64,000 nucleotides of DNA from Geminocystis herdmanii PCC 6308. Its GTDB lineage: Bacteria > Cyanobacteriota > Cyanobacteriia > Cyanobacteriales > Cyanobacteriaceae. Shown here in pieces: positions 19,489 through 29,179 of the stretch. Both the position numbers and the translations under genes were made by a program. The DNA is taken from NCBI RefSeq assembly GCF_000332235.1, contig NZ_CM001775.1, forward strand, positions 2,696,230 through 2,760,229. The letters run 5' to 3'. Every line of letters begins with the position of its first letter. The first letter of the stretch is position 1. The notes beneath the pieces were generated by a model. That model saw only the letters and a list, made by a program, of their open reading frames with translations. It was not told where the DNA came from and ran no database searches.

Positions 19489-21048
19489 TTGTTTCTAAAT
19501 CAATATATGTTAAATAAAGAGTGTTGTGTTGTCACTGCCAAACAAATGCAGGAAATTGAAAACCGAATGTTTGCGCAAGAAATGCCCGTAGCTAGTTTGA
19601 TGGAAAAAGCAGGTTTATTCTCCACTCAAAAAATTGTTGAAGAATATCCTCAAAATCAATATAAAAAAGTAGGATTTATCATCGGTTGTGGACATAATGG
19701 AGGAGATGGTTTAGTTATTGCTAGGGAATTGTGGCTACAAGGTTACGAAGTTTGGTTATATACTCCCCTAGCTGACAAGTCAAAGGAGTTAACACAACAA
19801 CATTTACACTATGCAAAGTTTTTAAATTTGCCTTTTGTCACTACCATTGAAGAATTAAAAAATTGTCATGTCATTATCGATTGTCTGTTTGGTTTTGGCT
19901 TAAATCGTCACATTAGCCACTCTTTAGCGGATGATGTCACTTTAGTTAATCAATGGCAAAAACCGATAGTTAGTATCGACATTCCCTCTGGGATTCATAC
20001 CAATACAGGGGAAGTTTTAGGAGTTGCCATCAAAGCTACTCTGACTTTATGTTTGGGATTATGGAAGTTAGGTTTATTTCAGTCTCCTGCGTGGGAATAT
20101 ACGGGAAAGTTAACAAAAATTGATATAGGTATTCCTAATCATATTGTTACTGATGTAATTAGTCAATCTCCAGCGGTAAGGGTGATAACGAGGGAAAAAG
20201 TTAAAGAAGTGTTACCCTTACCTCGTGCAGTGAATACTCACAAATATCGTCAAGGAAATGTCTTATTAATATGTGGCTCAAAACCCTATGGCGGTGCTGG
20301 TTTATTAGCTGGTTATGGTGCTAATATCAGTGGGGTGGGGATGTTAACCATGATTGTACCTCAATTTTTGCAACCTTTGATTAATGGTAATATTCCTTCG
20401 GCTTTGGTAATAGCTACCCCAGAAACGACAACGGGAGTGATGGATTTTTCTTCTTTACCTCCTATAGATTTTTCTAAGTATAGTTCGATCGTGCTTGGAA
20501 TGGGCATTAGTCGAGAAAAAATACCCTGTTTTCCTTTTCAAGAAATTTTGGCTACTCCTAGTATCTTAATTATCGATGCTGATGGTTTTAACTATCTAAC
20601 AGAAGATAACCTCCGAATTTTATCACAACGTCAATTTCCCACAATCTTAACTCCCCATGAGGGAGAATTTAAACGTTTATTCCCTGATATTGACTTAAAT
20701 AAAAATCGATTACAAGGATTACAGGAAGCCTCCCAAAGAATTAATAGTACTATTTTACTAAAAGGAGCTAAAACGATGGTAAGCCATCAGGGAAAATATA
20801 ATTGGATTATCAAAGAAGGCACTCCTGCTTTAGCTAGAGGAGGCAGTGGAGATGTATTGAGCGGTTTTTTGGGAGGATTACTGGCACAAATGGATTTAAG
20901 CAAATACTCTATAGAAGATGTGGTGGCTTCTGGAGGATGGTTACATCAACAGGGAGGAATTTTAGCTTCTCAAGATTTGACAGAATTAGGTGTTGATGGA
21001 GTCAGTTTAACTCGTTATATCTCTCGATCGATCGAACTTTTATTTTGA
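19489..21048 (+). CDS. nnr: Bifunctional NAD(P)HX epimerase / ADP-dependent NAD(P)HX dehydratase
   Basis: 519 residues. The N-terminal YjeF_N epimerase half (about 1-220) shows GFIIGCGHNGGDGLVIAREL and VSIDIPSGIHTNTG. The C-terminal carbohydrate-kinase-like dehydratase half (about 230-519) shows KYRQGNVLLICGSKPYGGAG, TPHEGEFKRL and the catalytic GTPALARGGSGDVLSGFLGG. Repairs hydrated NADH and NADPH. The TTG at 19489 and ATG at 19507 are both possible starts; neither has a strong ribosome site and homologues align best from VTAKQMQEIE. Element B follows 20 bp after the stop. Confidence 0.94.
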   Translation: MFLNQYMLNKECCVVTAKQMQEIENRMFAQEMPVASLMEKAGLFSTQKIVEEYPQNQYKKVGFIIGCGHNGGDGLVIARELWLQGYEVWLYTPLADKSKELTQQHLHYAKFLNLPFVTTIEELKNCHVIIDCLFGFGLNRHISHSLADDVTLVNQWQKPIVSIDIPSGIHTNTGEVLGVAIKATLTLCLGLWKLGLFQSPAWEYTGKLTKIDIGIPNHIVTDVISQSPAVRVITREKVKEVLPLPRAVNTHKYRQGNVLLICGSKPYGGAGLLAGYGANISGVGMLTMIVPQFLQPLINGNIPSALVIATPETTTGVMDFSSLPPIDFSKYSSIVLGMGISREKIPCFPFQEILATPSILIIDADGFNYLTEDNLRILSQRQFPTILTPHEGEFKRLFPDIDLNKNRLQGLQEASQRINSTILLKGAKTMVSHQGKYNWIIKEGTPALARGGSGDVLSGFLGGLLAQMDLSKYSIEDVVASGGWLHQQGGILASQDLTELGVDGVSLTRYISRSIELLF

Positions 21049-21068
21049 GAGTCAGTAATTAGTGTCTG

Positions 21069-21454
21069 GTGAACTACCGACACTGAATTAAAATTACAGT
21101 GTTGACTTCCTACCCAAAGAAATGCTTGTTACTCCAAGAAGTAACAAGTCTTATTCTCTGGCGATAGGCTTTATCCCTCGTTCCGAAGGTCTTGTAATTC
21201 TGTTTAGTTTTTCACCCGCCTTTGTTCATTTACGCTTATGCTTACAAGAGGAACAGTGAAGCATTGGGGCTATCAATTGATTGATAGGTAGTCTCTAGCC
21301 TTTCTACAACGGGGAGTTCGCCGACTACGGCTACATCTCTCTAGCACCGATTAATGAAATTATATCATAAATCTTGACCGTAATTCATCCCACGCTTGTT
21401 TAATTTTTTTTTTCAACGAAAACTAAGCGTGGGGCTTCTTACGGCAGAAGCTAA
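21069..21454 (-). mobile_element. Non-autonomous IS200/IS605-like element carrying a structured RNA, copy B
   Basis: About 386 bp, inverted copy of 7389-7780 and better preserved. Its left end is a strong interrupted palindrome (CCGTAA...CCACGCTT paired with AAGCGTGG...TTACGG). The right end is the hairpin CACTG-taattttaatt-CAGTG followed by GTAGTTCAC. The TATAAT box is at 21359-21364 (minus strand). The left end supplies the last 13 codons and stop of the ketosynthase gene. No transposase gene is present; parentage to IS200/IS605 is inferred from structure. Confidence 0.7.
21078..21352 (-). ncRNA. Putative omega-RNA-like or HEARO-like structured RNA, copy B
   Basis: Starts about 7 bases after TATAAT with CGGTGCTAGAGAGATGTAGC and runs to the right-end hairpin. 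Hairpin TTGTTACT/AGTAACAA replaces AATCT/AGATT of copy A. Internal blocks such as GGGATAAAGCCTATCGCC and CCTTCGGAACGAGG are identical between copies. If it is a TnpB-type RNA, the guide would be the flank after GTAGTTCAC (from 21068 leftwards). Class uncertain. Confidence 0.5.
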
Positions 21455-22588
21455 CTTTTTTCTCCTCTCTCCTATACAAATTACCGCATTTTGTCCGCCG
21501 AAACCGAAGCTAAAACAAAGTATTTTCTTTACAGGGTATTTCTCTGGTTTAATACAAAAATTCAAATCAAATTCTGAAGGAGAAAGCCTTGTATTGGGTA
21601 ACAGAGTTTGTCTGTCTAAGGAAAATAAACTTAAAGCGGTGGCGATCGCACCTGAAGCACCTAAAGTATGCCCTGTAATTCCTTTAGTGGAACTAACTTT
21701 GGGATTATGAGGGAATAAATGATCAATAATTTTAGCTTCCCGTTGATCATTTAAGATTGTACCAGTACCGTGGGCGTGAATATAATCGATGTCTTGAGGT
21801 TTAGTTTGGCTACGTTGTAAACACTGTTCGATCGATTTTATGGCAGTATAACCTTCTTTTTCAGGCGCTGTCATTCCTTGAGCATCGCAAGTCATACCCC
21901 ATGCCAAGATTTCTCCATAAATTTTAGCTTGACGACTTTTTGCTAAGGCTTCGGTTTCTAACATCAACATTGCGCCTCCTTCCCCTAACACAAAGCCATC
22001 CCTTGTTTTTCCAAATGGGTCACATCCTATAAGACTCAAGGCTTTCATTTGCCTAAATCCCGTCATGGTTAGGGGGGTAATGGGAGTTTCCACAGCACCA
22101 ACAATCACCCTTTCACAGCGTTGTTGTTTAATTAATTCGTACCCCTGCGCTATGGCAACTAACCCCGTAGCACAGGCATTGGTAGGAGAAAGCACGATCG
22201 AACTACTTTGAATATAATTAGCTACTATCAAGGATGGTTGACAGGGTAAAGTCTCTAACCAAGGAGGTGAAAAATGAGGTTTATCAGAGGAAAGAAATAT
22301 TTCCCAATCCCCCTGACAACCACGACTCGAACCCATTACCACACCAGTATCTGTCAAGGGTAGCTCAAGGTTCGATCGATCGAGCAAATCTCGAATTAAT
22401 ATAGAAGTGACATCCCCCATAAAAGCGGGATGAGAGTTAATTAAAGCAAGAGGTAAAGGGGGAAAATAATCAAAAGGTTGCCTAAACTGAATGCCAGAGA
22501 CACCATTTATTACCCCCTGCCAAGTAGCTTCTGTATCTCCTAAACTCGAAACAATACTAATACCGGTGACGACAACTTTAACCATCAA
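21413..22588 (-). CDS. Beta-ketoacyl-ACP synthase, FabF-like; C-terminus supplied by mobile element
   Basis: 391 residues. Condensing enzyme with the complete Cys-His-His set: SPTNACATGLVAIAQGYELI, HAHGTGT and STKGITGHTLGASGA, so it should be catalytic. The gene opens VKVVVTGISIVSSLGDTEATW. The natural end of the fold is FSFGFGGQNAVICI; the last residues LASAVRSPTLSFR are encoded by element B, which inserted at the 3' end without destroying the core. The enzyme is shorter than FabF (about 415), more like the divergent second ketosynthase that many cyanobacteria carry. Role in fatty-acid or specialised-lipid synthesis is inferred. Confidence 0.88.
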   Translation of the reverse strand: MMVKVVVTGISIVSSLGDTEATWQGVINGVSGIQFRQPFDYFPPLPLALINSHPAFMGDVTSILIRDLLDRSNLELPLTDTGVVMGSSRGCQGDWEIFLSSDKPHFSPPWLETLPCQPSLIVANYIQSSSIVLSPTNACATGLVAIAQGYELIKQQRCERVIVGAVETPITPLTMTGFRQMKALSLIGCDPFGKTRDGFVLGEGGAMLMLETEALAKSRQAKIYGEILAWGMTCDAQGMTAPEKEGYTAIKSIEQCLQRSQTKPQDIDYIHAHGTGTILNDQREAKIIDHLFPHNPKVSSTKGITGHTLGASGAIATALSLFSLDRQTLLPNTRLSPSEFDLNFCIKPEKYPVKKILCFSFGFGGQNAVICIGERRKKLASAVRSPTLSFR

Positions 22589-22599
22589 TTAACAATCAG

Positions 22600-22655
22600 G
22601 GGAGATAGGGAGATAGGGAGATAGGGAGATAGAGAGATAAGGAGATAGGGAGATT
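22600..22655. repeat. Octamer tandem repeat GGGAGATA (about 7 units)
   Basis: Seven head-to-tail units of GGGAGATA with a few changes (GAGAGATA, AGGAGATA), immediately upstream of the ketosynthase start. Phase-variable length is possible; an effect on expression is speculation. Confidence 0.8.
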
Positions 22656-22854
22656 AAACTTTGTTAATTCTCAATTCTCAATTGCAATAAACTTCTGGGA
22701 AACATTGGTAAAATAAGGGTTTAGTAGTATTCAACCCCTACGAAATATTTTCTGGAGATGTGTAATAGTCGCTTTAGCAGACTTGTGCTGTTAGCATTGA
22801 AATTTATTTCAATGTGAGTTATTGATTAACACCTTAACCCTATTTGTGGTGGTT

Positions 22855-22871
22855 GGTGGGTATTGCCCACC
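22855..22871. other. Palindrome GGTGGG-TATTG-CCCACC
   Basis: Member of the dispersed GGTGGGCAATGCCCACC family (also 11819 and 39823). Here just downstream of the cyclophilin gene on the minus strand; no T tract follows, so termination is possible but not shown. Confidence 0.5.
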
Positions 22872-22885
22872 CTACTAAACTGAAA

Positions 22886-23680
22886 TTATTTTAAGTTTTC
22901 TGCACCAGCAATAACTTCCGCCGATTCAATGCGATCGCCCTGTTTAATTGTTTCTACTATATCCATACCTTCGATAACTCTACCAAAAACAGCGTAATCA
23001 CCATCAAGAAAAGGAAGATCAGCTAAGGTAAAATAAAATTGAGAAGATGCAGAATCAGGCATTTGCGATCGAGCCATAGCAATTACACCATAATCATGTT
23101 TTAATTGAGGTGTATCATTGATCGTTTTACTATAGGAGATGGGAGGCGCTACCGCATTTTCTTTGGTGTCGTCATATTGGGGGCGAATTTCTAAAGGGAT
23201 ATAACGAGGAGTGTTGGTGGTAGGATCAACGTAACTACCCGTACCTAAAGCAGAAACAGGGAAGTTAGGATTTTTACCTTGGGGATCGCCACCTTGTACT
23301 ACAAATGGAGAAGGGTCTTTAACTACACGATGAAAAACTACGCCATTATAAACACCTTTTTTGACTAAATCGACAAAGTTTCCTGCGGTGATGGGTGCAT
23401 TATTGCCATCAACTTCAATGGTGATGGATTGCCCATTGACTTTCATTACAACCGTAGCTTTGCCTTCTAAACGTGGTAAATTCATTAAATTTTCATTATT
23501 TTTTTGACTCTCAGTATTTTCGACTATTTCTGATGTTTGATCAATAGGGGGAGGAGTGTCATTTTGTACTGTTTCTTGAGTTGTTGTACCGTTGTTTTCC
23601 CCTCCTGTGTTGGCTTCTAACTGTTGACACCCCGTTAAACTAAGAGCGGTTATCAGAAACAAAATTAATATAATATTCAT
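22886..23680 (-). CDS. Cyclophilin-type peptidyl-prolyl isomerase, lipoprotein
   Basis: 264 residues. A lipoprotein signal peptide with lipobox LTGC at about residues 15-18 (ALSLTGCQQ) is followed by a Thr/Glu/Pro-rich linker to about 65, then a cyclophilin domain: NAPITAGNFVDLVKKGVYNG, VVFHRVVKDPSPFVVQGGDP, MPDSASSQFYFTLADLPFLD and YAVFGRVIEGMDIV. Catalyses proline isomerisation in the periplasm, attached to a membrane. Same strand as the ketosynthase, but the 300-bp gap with repeats argues against an operon. Confidence 0.93.
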   Translation of the reverse strand: MNIILILFLITALSLTGCQQLEANTGGENNGTTTQETVQNDTPPPIDQTSEIVENTESQKNNENLMNLPRLEGKATVVMKVNGQSITIEVDGNNAPITAGNFVDLVKKGVYNGVVFHRVVKDPSPFVVQGGDPQGKNPNFPVSALGTGSYVDPTTNTPRYIPLEIRPQYDDTKENAVAPPISYSKTINDTPQLKHDYGVIAMARSQMPDSASSQFYFTLADLPFLDGDYAVFGRVIEGMDIVETIKQGDRIESAEVIAGAENLK

Positions 23681-23824
23681 TCTTTGTAATTTTTAAATTA
23701 AAGTAAACCAATTTGTTTTCAATTTTACTAGACTTATGGGAAAAATTAAATTTTTTATACCTAAAACTATTGTAGAGACGTAAAATTTTACGTCTTTAGC
23801 TAAAATATAGTATCTGTCTAATAT

Positions 23825-25081
23825 TTATGGTAATTTTGGAATATTTAAGGTAAAACAACTACCTTGATTTTCCTCTGAAATTAGGGTAATATCTCCGCCG
23901 TGAAGTCTCGCTAATTCACGAGAAATAACTAATCCTAATCCTGTACCTTTACATTGTTTATGTAAATGGGTATTTAATTGAGAAAACGGTTGAAATAATT
24001 TTGTTTGTGATTCTTTTTTGATACCAATTCCTGTATCAATAACCCTAAAAAATAAATTACTCTTATCTTGTTTTACTTCTAAGGTAATTGAGCCTTTTTC
24101 AGTAAATTTTACTGCATTGGATAATAAATTTACTAACACTTGTTTGATACGGCGCTCATCAATATAACAATATTTTATGTTAGGTTCGATCGAGCAAATC
24201 AAATCTAATTTTCTTTCTTCTGCTTTGGTTTTAATTAAGGCTATCGCTGATTCGCACAACTCCTTGACGAATACTTTTTCTATATATAAATTTTCTTTTT
24301 TTGCCTCTATTTTTGATAAGTCTAATAAATCACTAATTAAATCTAATAAATATTTTCCTGATTGATAAATTGCATCAATATATTGAGCTTGTTTCGGATT
24401 TAATTCACCGTACAATCGTTGTTGTAACATTTTAGAAAATCCAATTACCGCAGAAATAGGGGTTCGTAATTCATGATTCATGTGAGATAAATATTGACTT
24501 TGATTAATCTTATTTTGATTTAATATTTCTTGCTTTTTTTTTAGCTCATTTTCTTGAAATTCTAATTGTTTTTGATAAAGATAAATAGCAAGATATTTTC
24601 CCAGAATAATTAAAACTTTTTTCATGTCATCTTCTGGAATAAAAAATATATCAATATCTATCAATAAATTTCCTAAATATTTTCCCTTAAAATGTAATGG
24701 GAGTAAGTATAAATAATTTAGATTATTTTCTTGTAAGTTTTGATTAACATTACTATATTTATTAAAGTTTTGAGCAACATAAGGATTAAAATTATCATCT
24801 AAAATACCATTATTAGAGGTAATTAAATCATCAATAATTGATAAATATTCTGGTGTTTTTGTCTGATTAATATTTTGATAAACAATTTCAATTGTCTCAT
24901 TATTTTCTTGAAAAATTCCGATGATAAAACCATGTAATCGCATCCATTTAGAAAGTAACTGATAACATGATTGAGCAAAATTATCAATGTTATCAGCAGT
25001 TTCTAATAAATCTAGGAAATTATGATGAATTTCTCTGGGGTTAAATTTTTCTATAATGGGATTGTTTTCCATAGTATTCAA
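23825..25081 (-). CDS. GAF-domain sensor histidine kinase
   Basis: 418 residues, soluble. Residues about 20-165 look like a GAF-type sensor (WMRLHGFIIGIFQENNETIE). A short coiled coil follows, then HisKA with the phospho-acceptor His in SHMNHELRTPISAVIGFSKM and HATPase_c with NLLSNAVKFTEKG (N box), VIDTGIGIK (G1) and GTGLGLVISRELARLHGGDI (G2). A complete kinase core. The partner response regulator is not adjacent; the upstream gene is an ABC permease 18 bp away on the same strand, which may be co-transcribed. No conserved bilin-binding Cys was recognised. Confidence 0.9.
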   Translation of the reverse strand: MNTMENNPIIEKFNPREIHHNFLDLLETADNIDNFAQSCYQLLSKWMRLHGFIIGIFQENNETIEIVYQNINQTKTPEYLSIIDDLITSNNGILDDNFNPYVAQNFNKYSNVNQNLQENNLNYLYLLPLHFKGKYLGNLLIDIDIFFIPEDDMKKVLIILGKYLAIYLYQKQLEFQENELKKKQEILNQNKINQSQYLSHMNHELRTPISAVIGFSKMLQQRLYGELNPKQAQYIDAIYQSGKYLLDLISDLLDLSKIEAKKENLYIEKVFVKELCESAIALIKTKAEERKLDLICSIEPNIKYCYIDERRIKQVLVNLLSNAVKFTEKGSITLEVKQDKSNLFFRVIDTGIGIKKESQTKLFQPFSQLNTHLHKQCKGTGLGLVISRELARLHGGDITLISEENQGSCFTLNIPKLP

Positions 25082-25099
25082 AGTTTTTTGATTAAACTT

Positions 25100-25873
25100 T
25101 TAGAATTGACGACGGGAAAATATAGTGATGGTAATGGTTAACAAAAGAGTTATATATAAAATGCCATAAATTAAGCTATTGACCAATTCTCCTGTATTGG
25201 GCAAAATATTATAAACTGCTTCATTTTTTAAGTTTAATCTTTCTAAGTCTGGCAAAATTAAAAATAGTGTTTTTGTTATTCTCTCTATCCCCGCATTCTC
25301 AGTAATTTTACCTAATTGTAACAAATCTCTACTTAAATGTCCCATAATATACACTCCAAAACTTAGAAGTGTTGCTAAAATGGAACTGGTAAATACGCCA
25401 AAAGTCATAGCGATGGCGGTTAAGAGCATTAATTCTAGGAGAATATACCCAATGGCAATCAATAAACTTTGTAAAGGATAATTCATCCCCAATAGACTCA
25501 TCAAGGCAAAATAAAACCCTGTCATGGTGGCGACTAAGACAATTAAAACTCCTGATAAGCCTAGGTGTTTGCCGATGATAAATTCTGCACTGGTAAGGGG
25601 TTTTGGTACTAAAATTAAGACTGTTCTTTTTTCGATTTCTTTGTTAATTAATCCTGTACCAACAAAAATTGCGACGATCGCACCTAATAAACTTATAGCA
25701 CCAATACCTAAATCTAAAAAAATTTTTTCGTCAGCACTGACGGCAATGGGAGGTAAAATACGAGAAGCAAGGACAAGTAAGAGAACAAAAAAACCAAGTA
25801 CATATAGAATACGATCTCTAATTACTTCCCGAAAACCATTAGTTGCGATGGCAAAAATACGAGTTAGATTCAT
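25100..25873 (-). CDS. ABC-2 type transporter permease subunit
   Basis: 257 residues with about six hydrophobic segments (YVLGFFVLLLVLASRILPPI, IGAISLLGAIVAIFVGTGLI, LSGVLIVLVATMTGFYFALM and later). The motif INKEIEKRTVLILVPKPLTS after the second segment is typical of ABC-2 permeases of the cyanobacterial Ycf38-like/NatB type. No ATPase gene adjoins, so its partner is encoded elsewhere. Substrate unknown. The downstream kinase gene is only 18 bp away. Confidence 0.85.
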   Translation of the reverse strand: MNLTRIFAIATNGFREVIRDRILYVLGFFVLLLVLASRILPPIAVSADEKIFLDLGIGAISLLGAIVAIFVGTGLINKEIEKRTVLILVPKPLTSAEFIIGKHLGLSGVLIVLVATMTGFYFALMSLLGMNYPLQSLLIAIGYILLELMLLTAIAMTFGVFTSSILATLLSFGVYIMGHLSRDLLQLGKITENAGIERITKTLFLILPDLERLNLKNEAVYNILPNTGELVNSLIYGILYITLLLTITITIFSRRQF

Positions 25874-26177
25874 AAAAAATTTAAAATAAACGATTCTTGA
25901 TTATTTATTGATCCATATTTTACCTTTAATGTCGGTTGAATGCCCCCGTTGAATTTGACAACAAAAAAACATCCGTAGGATGACCCACAAAGGTGATAAC
26001 TGACTTGGAAGACAGGCAGACAGGCAGACAGGGATTATATTTCTTATGAATCAATAAAATTCTCTCAAAAATATACAAATATTGAAAATTTTTCTTCCTG
26101 TCCACTTGTCCACTTGTCCACCTGTCTCGTCTTCACCATTTTTCTTCTGTCGAACTGAGGTAAAATTTCATTAACCC

Positions 26178-27971
26178 TTATACTGCAGTGGGAAATTTGG
26201 GAATAGAAGCAATCAGTTTGCGAGTATATTCCCGTTGGGGATTGTCGATAATTTGTTTAGCGGTGGACATTTCTTCGATTTTACCTCGATTCATCACCAT
26301 AATTCGATCGCTCATAAACTTAACGACACTTAAATCATGGGAGATGAAAATATAGGTTAAACCAAACTCTTGTTGTAACTCTTTGAGAAGATTTAACACT
26401 TGGGCTTGAATAGAAACATCTAAGGCAGATACGGATTCATCACAAATAATCAGTTGCGGATTTAAAGCCAAAGCTCTTGCAATACATACTCTCTGACGTT
26501 GTCCTCCCGATAATTCATGGGGAAATCGATCGAACCAATTGGGATTTAAACCGACTCTATCTAAAAGGTATCTTACCCTTTCTCGGCGTTTAGTGCCATT
26601 ACCACCCATGGCATGAATTACCATTGGTTCAGCGATCGTATTACCAATACTGATACGAGGATTAAGGGAATTATAGGGATTTTGAAAGACAATTTGTAAC
26701 TCTTTGCGTAACTGCCTTAAACGTTGACTACGGGGAGGTAAAGCCGTCAAATCTTGATTTAAAAATTCAATTTTACCAGAGTGGGTGGGAATAAGCCTTA
26801 AAATAGTTCGGGCAAGGGTAGATTTACCACAACCAGACTCTCCCACCAAGCCTAAAGTTTCCCCAGCAAACAACTGAAAACTAACATCATCTACTGCCCA
26901 AAAATACTCTTTTTGCCAAGGTAAACCGCCTTTTTTGACAAATCCGACTTTTAACTCATTTACTCTCAATAAAGGTTCATTTAGCTTAATTTCTCTGGGA
27001 TTAGGGGCAGAAAAAGCAGGAGTCTCTTGATTATTACCCATAAAATCGGCAACGGTGGGAAGATAAGTTCTAGTTTCCTCTAAACGAGGACGACAGGCAA
27101 GTAAACCTTGAGTATAGGCTTGTTGAGGGTTAAATAAAATATCCCTGATGTTGCCATATTCCACAATTTTCCCTTGATACATCACCGCCAAACTATCAGC
27201 AATATTCGCAACTACGGCTAAGTCATGGGTAATAAAAATTAAGGACATTTGCCGACTGCGACACAATTCCTTTAATAATTCCAAAATCGTAGCTTGAACA
27301 GTTACATCAAGAGCTGTAGTTGGTTCATCCGCAATTAAGATGCTTGGTTGACAAGAAATAGCGATGGCGATCATTACTCTTTGTAGTTGTCCTCCACTCA
27401 TCTCATGGGGAAAGCGTTTTAAGATCGATCGTTTTTTGTTGTTAAGATAAATAGCAATATCTTTATCCGTAGAGGTTTTATCCTGATTTTGTTGTAAAAA
27501 TTCTTGGGTTAAATCCTTATCACTAGGTAAAAGTCTTACTTCTTGTAACAAGTTGATCGCTTTTCGTTTTGCCTCGGATTCAGAGATATTTTGATGTAAA
27601 CGTATTGCTTCGGTGATCTGAAAACCGATATTATAAACAGGATTAAGTGAACTCATGGGTTCTTGAAATATCATCGCAATCTTACCACCACGATAATCTC
27701 TTTTTTGTTTCGAGGTAAGAGTAACAAGGTTTATCGGCGGTGAGTCTTCTTTGTCTTGAAAGTTAATTTCACCATGAATAATTTTTCCCGTAGCAGGAAG
27801 TAAACCCATCATAGCAAGGGATGTAACCGATTTTCCTGAACCTGACTCTCCCACAATGCCCAGAATTTCGCCTTTTTGTAAGGAAAAAGAAATTTTATCT
27901 ACTGCGGTCGAACTCTTTCCTTCATCATCAGTGAAAACTACTTGTAAATTTTGAACATCGAGGATAGTCAT
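26178..27971 (-). CDS. Fused dipeptide/oligopeptide ABC transporter ATP-binding protein (DppD-DppF type)
   Basis: About 597 residues with two complete ATPase modules: first Walker A GESGSGKS with signature MSGGQLQRV and Walker [13 protein letters not shown]; second Walker A GESGCGKS, signature LSGGQRQRV and [12 protein letters not shown]. This is the fused form of the peptide/nickel importer ATPases (GsiA/YejF-like). The ATG at 27971 ([10 protein letters not shown]) is preferred over the upstream in-frame ATG at 28007, whose extra 12 residues lie outside the domain. No permease adjoins, but the pseudogene at 7107 was a binding protein of this transporter class. Confidence 0.92.
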   Translation of the reverse strand: MTILDVQNLQVVFTDDEGKSSTAVDKISFSLQKGEILGIVGESGSGKSVTSLAMMGLLPATGKIIHGEINFQDKEDSPPINLVTLTSKQKRDYRGGKIAMIFQEPMSSLNPVYNIGFQITEAIRLHQNISESEAKRKAINLLQEVRLLPSDKDLTQEFLQQNQDKTSTDKDIAIYLNNKKRSILKRFPHEMSGGQLQRVMIAIAISCQPSILIADEPTTALDVTVQATILELLKELCRSRQMSLIFITHDLAVVANIADSLAVMYQGKIVEYGNIRDILFNPQQAYTQGLLACRPRLEETRTYLPTVADFMGNNQETPAFSAPNPREIKLNEPLLRVNELKVGFVKKGGLPWQKEYFWAVDDVSFQLFAGETLGLVGESGCGKSTLARTILRLIPTHSGKIEFLNQDLTALPPRSQRLRQLRKELQIVFQNPYNSLNPRISIGNTIAEPMVIHAMGGNGTKRRERVRYLLDRVGLNPNWFDRFPHELSGGQRQRVCIARALALNPQLIICDESVSALDVSIQAQVLNLLKELQQEFGLTYIFISHDLSVVKFMSDRIMVMNRGKIEEMSTAKQIIDNPQREYTRKLIASIPKFPTAV

Positions 27972-28166
27972 TGAGGAATAAATCTTTTGAGTGGTTATTG
28001 TCCACATTTTACCGAAAAAACCTAAACAATTTTCATAATTATCCGAGTTAACCTTAGTGAAATATAACAGTGAGCCTGAAAATAATGTAAAATAAGTGTT
28101 TTGTCCTGATTCATAATTTTTATCTAATAAATAAACCTTACGATTAATTATTAATTATCAATTATT

Positions 28167-28553
28167 ATGCGTATCTTACACACCATGGTGCGGGTGGGAA
28201 ATCTTGAAAAATCCCTTGATTTTTATTGCAATGTTTTAGAGATGAAACTTTTACGTCAAAAAGACTATCCTACAGGAAAATTTACCCTTGCTTTTGTGGG
28301 TTATGGAGAGGAAGCCGATAACACCGTCATCGAATTAACCCATAATTGGGACACTGATAGTTATGATATTGGTACTGGTTATGGTCATATTGCTTTAGGA
28401 GTTGATGATATTTACGCTACTTGCGATCGAATTAAATTATTAGGTGGTAAAGTAACTAGAGAACCGGGCGCTATGAAACATGGTACAACAGTAATTGCAT
28501 TTGTGGAAGACCCCGACGGCTATAAAATAGAGTTAATACAAACAACCTTGTAA
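28167..28553 (+). CDS. gloA: Lactoylglutathione lyase (glyoxalase I)
   Basis: 128 residues, the bacterial Ni-dependent form by length. Detoxifies methylglyoxal with glutathione. Metal ligands visible: His in [17 protein letters not shown], Glu in [11 protein letters not shown], His in [12 protein letters not shown] and Glu in [10 protein letters not shown]. Monocistronic; followed by the long CTTAATT heptamer repeat. Confidence 0.96.
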   Translation: MRILHTMVRVGNLEKSLDFYCNVLEMKLLRQKDYPTGKFTLAFVGYGEEADNTVIELTHNWDTDSYDIGTGYGHIALGVDDIYATCDRIKLLGGKVTREPGAMKHGTTVIAFVEDPDGYKIELIQTTL

Positions 28554-28622
28554 ATAAAAAGTAATGAGTAAGAAGTAACAAGTAGTGAATAATTTTTCAT
28601 TCTTAATTCTTAATTTTTCATT

Positions 28623-28672
28623 CTTAATTCTTAATTCTTAATTCTTAATTCTTAATTCTTAATTCTTAATTC
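28623..28672. repeat. Heptamer tandem repeat CTTAATT (seven perfect units)
   Basis: Seven uninterrupted CTTAATT units, with several degenerate units just upstream (28599-28622), ending 6 bp before the ATG of the next gene. The placement would put the repeat in its 5' leader and replace a normal ribosome site. Confidence 0.85.
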
Positions 28673-28678
28673 TTTTTT

Positions 28679-29131
28679 ATGACAAACACAAGTCCAAAAC
28701 CCAAACTCAGTACAAAAGACATTTTTAAGAAAGGTTTTATTATTATCTCAGGGGGGGCTTTTGTTTGGTTTTCCATTGCGGGGGTAATCAAAATGATGAC
28801 TCAACCTGCCACACCTCCTGCTAACACCCAAAATCAAGAAGAATTGTCGCCAGAGGCAAGGTTAGAAAAAGAAATGCAGGGTTATCAATTAGTATTGGAT
28901 AAAGAGCCTAATAACGTTTTTGCTTTAGAAAAATTAGTGGAAGTTAATCTACAATTAGGTAATTTGGCAACGGCACTACCCTTAACGGAAAAATTAGTGG
29001 CATTACAACCAACTAATCAACGCTATCAAGACGTTTTGAAGATTATTAAACAAGGTTTAGAAGCAGAGAAAACTCAAACCCCTCCCCCTTCGGATTCTTC
29101 TAATATTCCTGATAAGAATGAGAAGAAATAG
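28679..29131 (+). CDS. Membrane-anchored TPR-like protein
   Basis: 150 residues: one N-terminal membrane helix (GFIIISGGAFVWFSIAGVIK, about 18-38), a Pro-rich linker, then two TPR-like helix pairs (about 58-125: LEKEMQGYQLVLDKEPNNVF, then NLQLGNLATALPLTEKLVAL and LQPTNQRYQDVLKI) and a charged tail. Probably a membrane-bound protein-interaction module; no enzyme motif. The start is right after the CTTAATT repeat and has no visible Shine-Dalgarno. Confidence 0.8.
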   Translation: MTNTSPKPKLSTKDIFKKGFIIISGGAFVWFSIAGVIKMMTQPATPPANTQNQEELSPEARLEKEMQGYQLVLDKEPNNVFALEKLVEVNLQLGNLATALPLTEKLVALQPTNQRYQDVLKIIKQGLEAEKTQTPPPSDSSNIPDKNEKK

Positions 29132-29179
29132 TGTAAACTCAAAGGTTAGTCTTTGTTACTTCTTCATCGCAACCTCGAA

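Noticed and set aside
21396-21710. Plus-strand frame of 104 codons
   Set aside because: Antisense to the ketosynthase gene and element B left end.
28599-28672. CRISPR-like tandem repeats
   Set aside because: Perfect 7-mers with no spacers; a simple tandem repeat and not a CRISPR array. No CRISPR array or cas gene was seen anywhere in the window.
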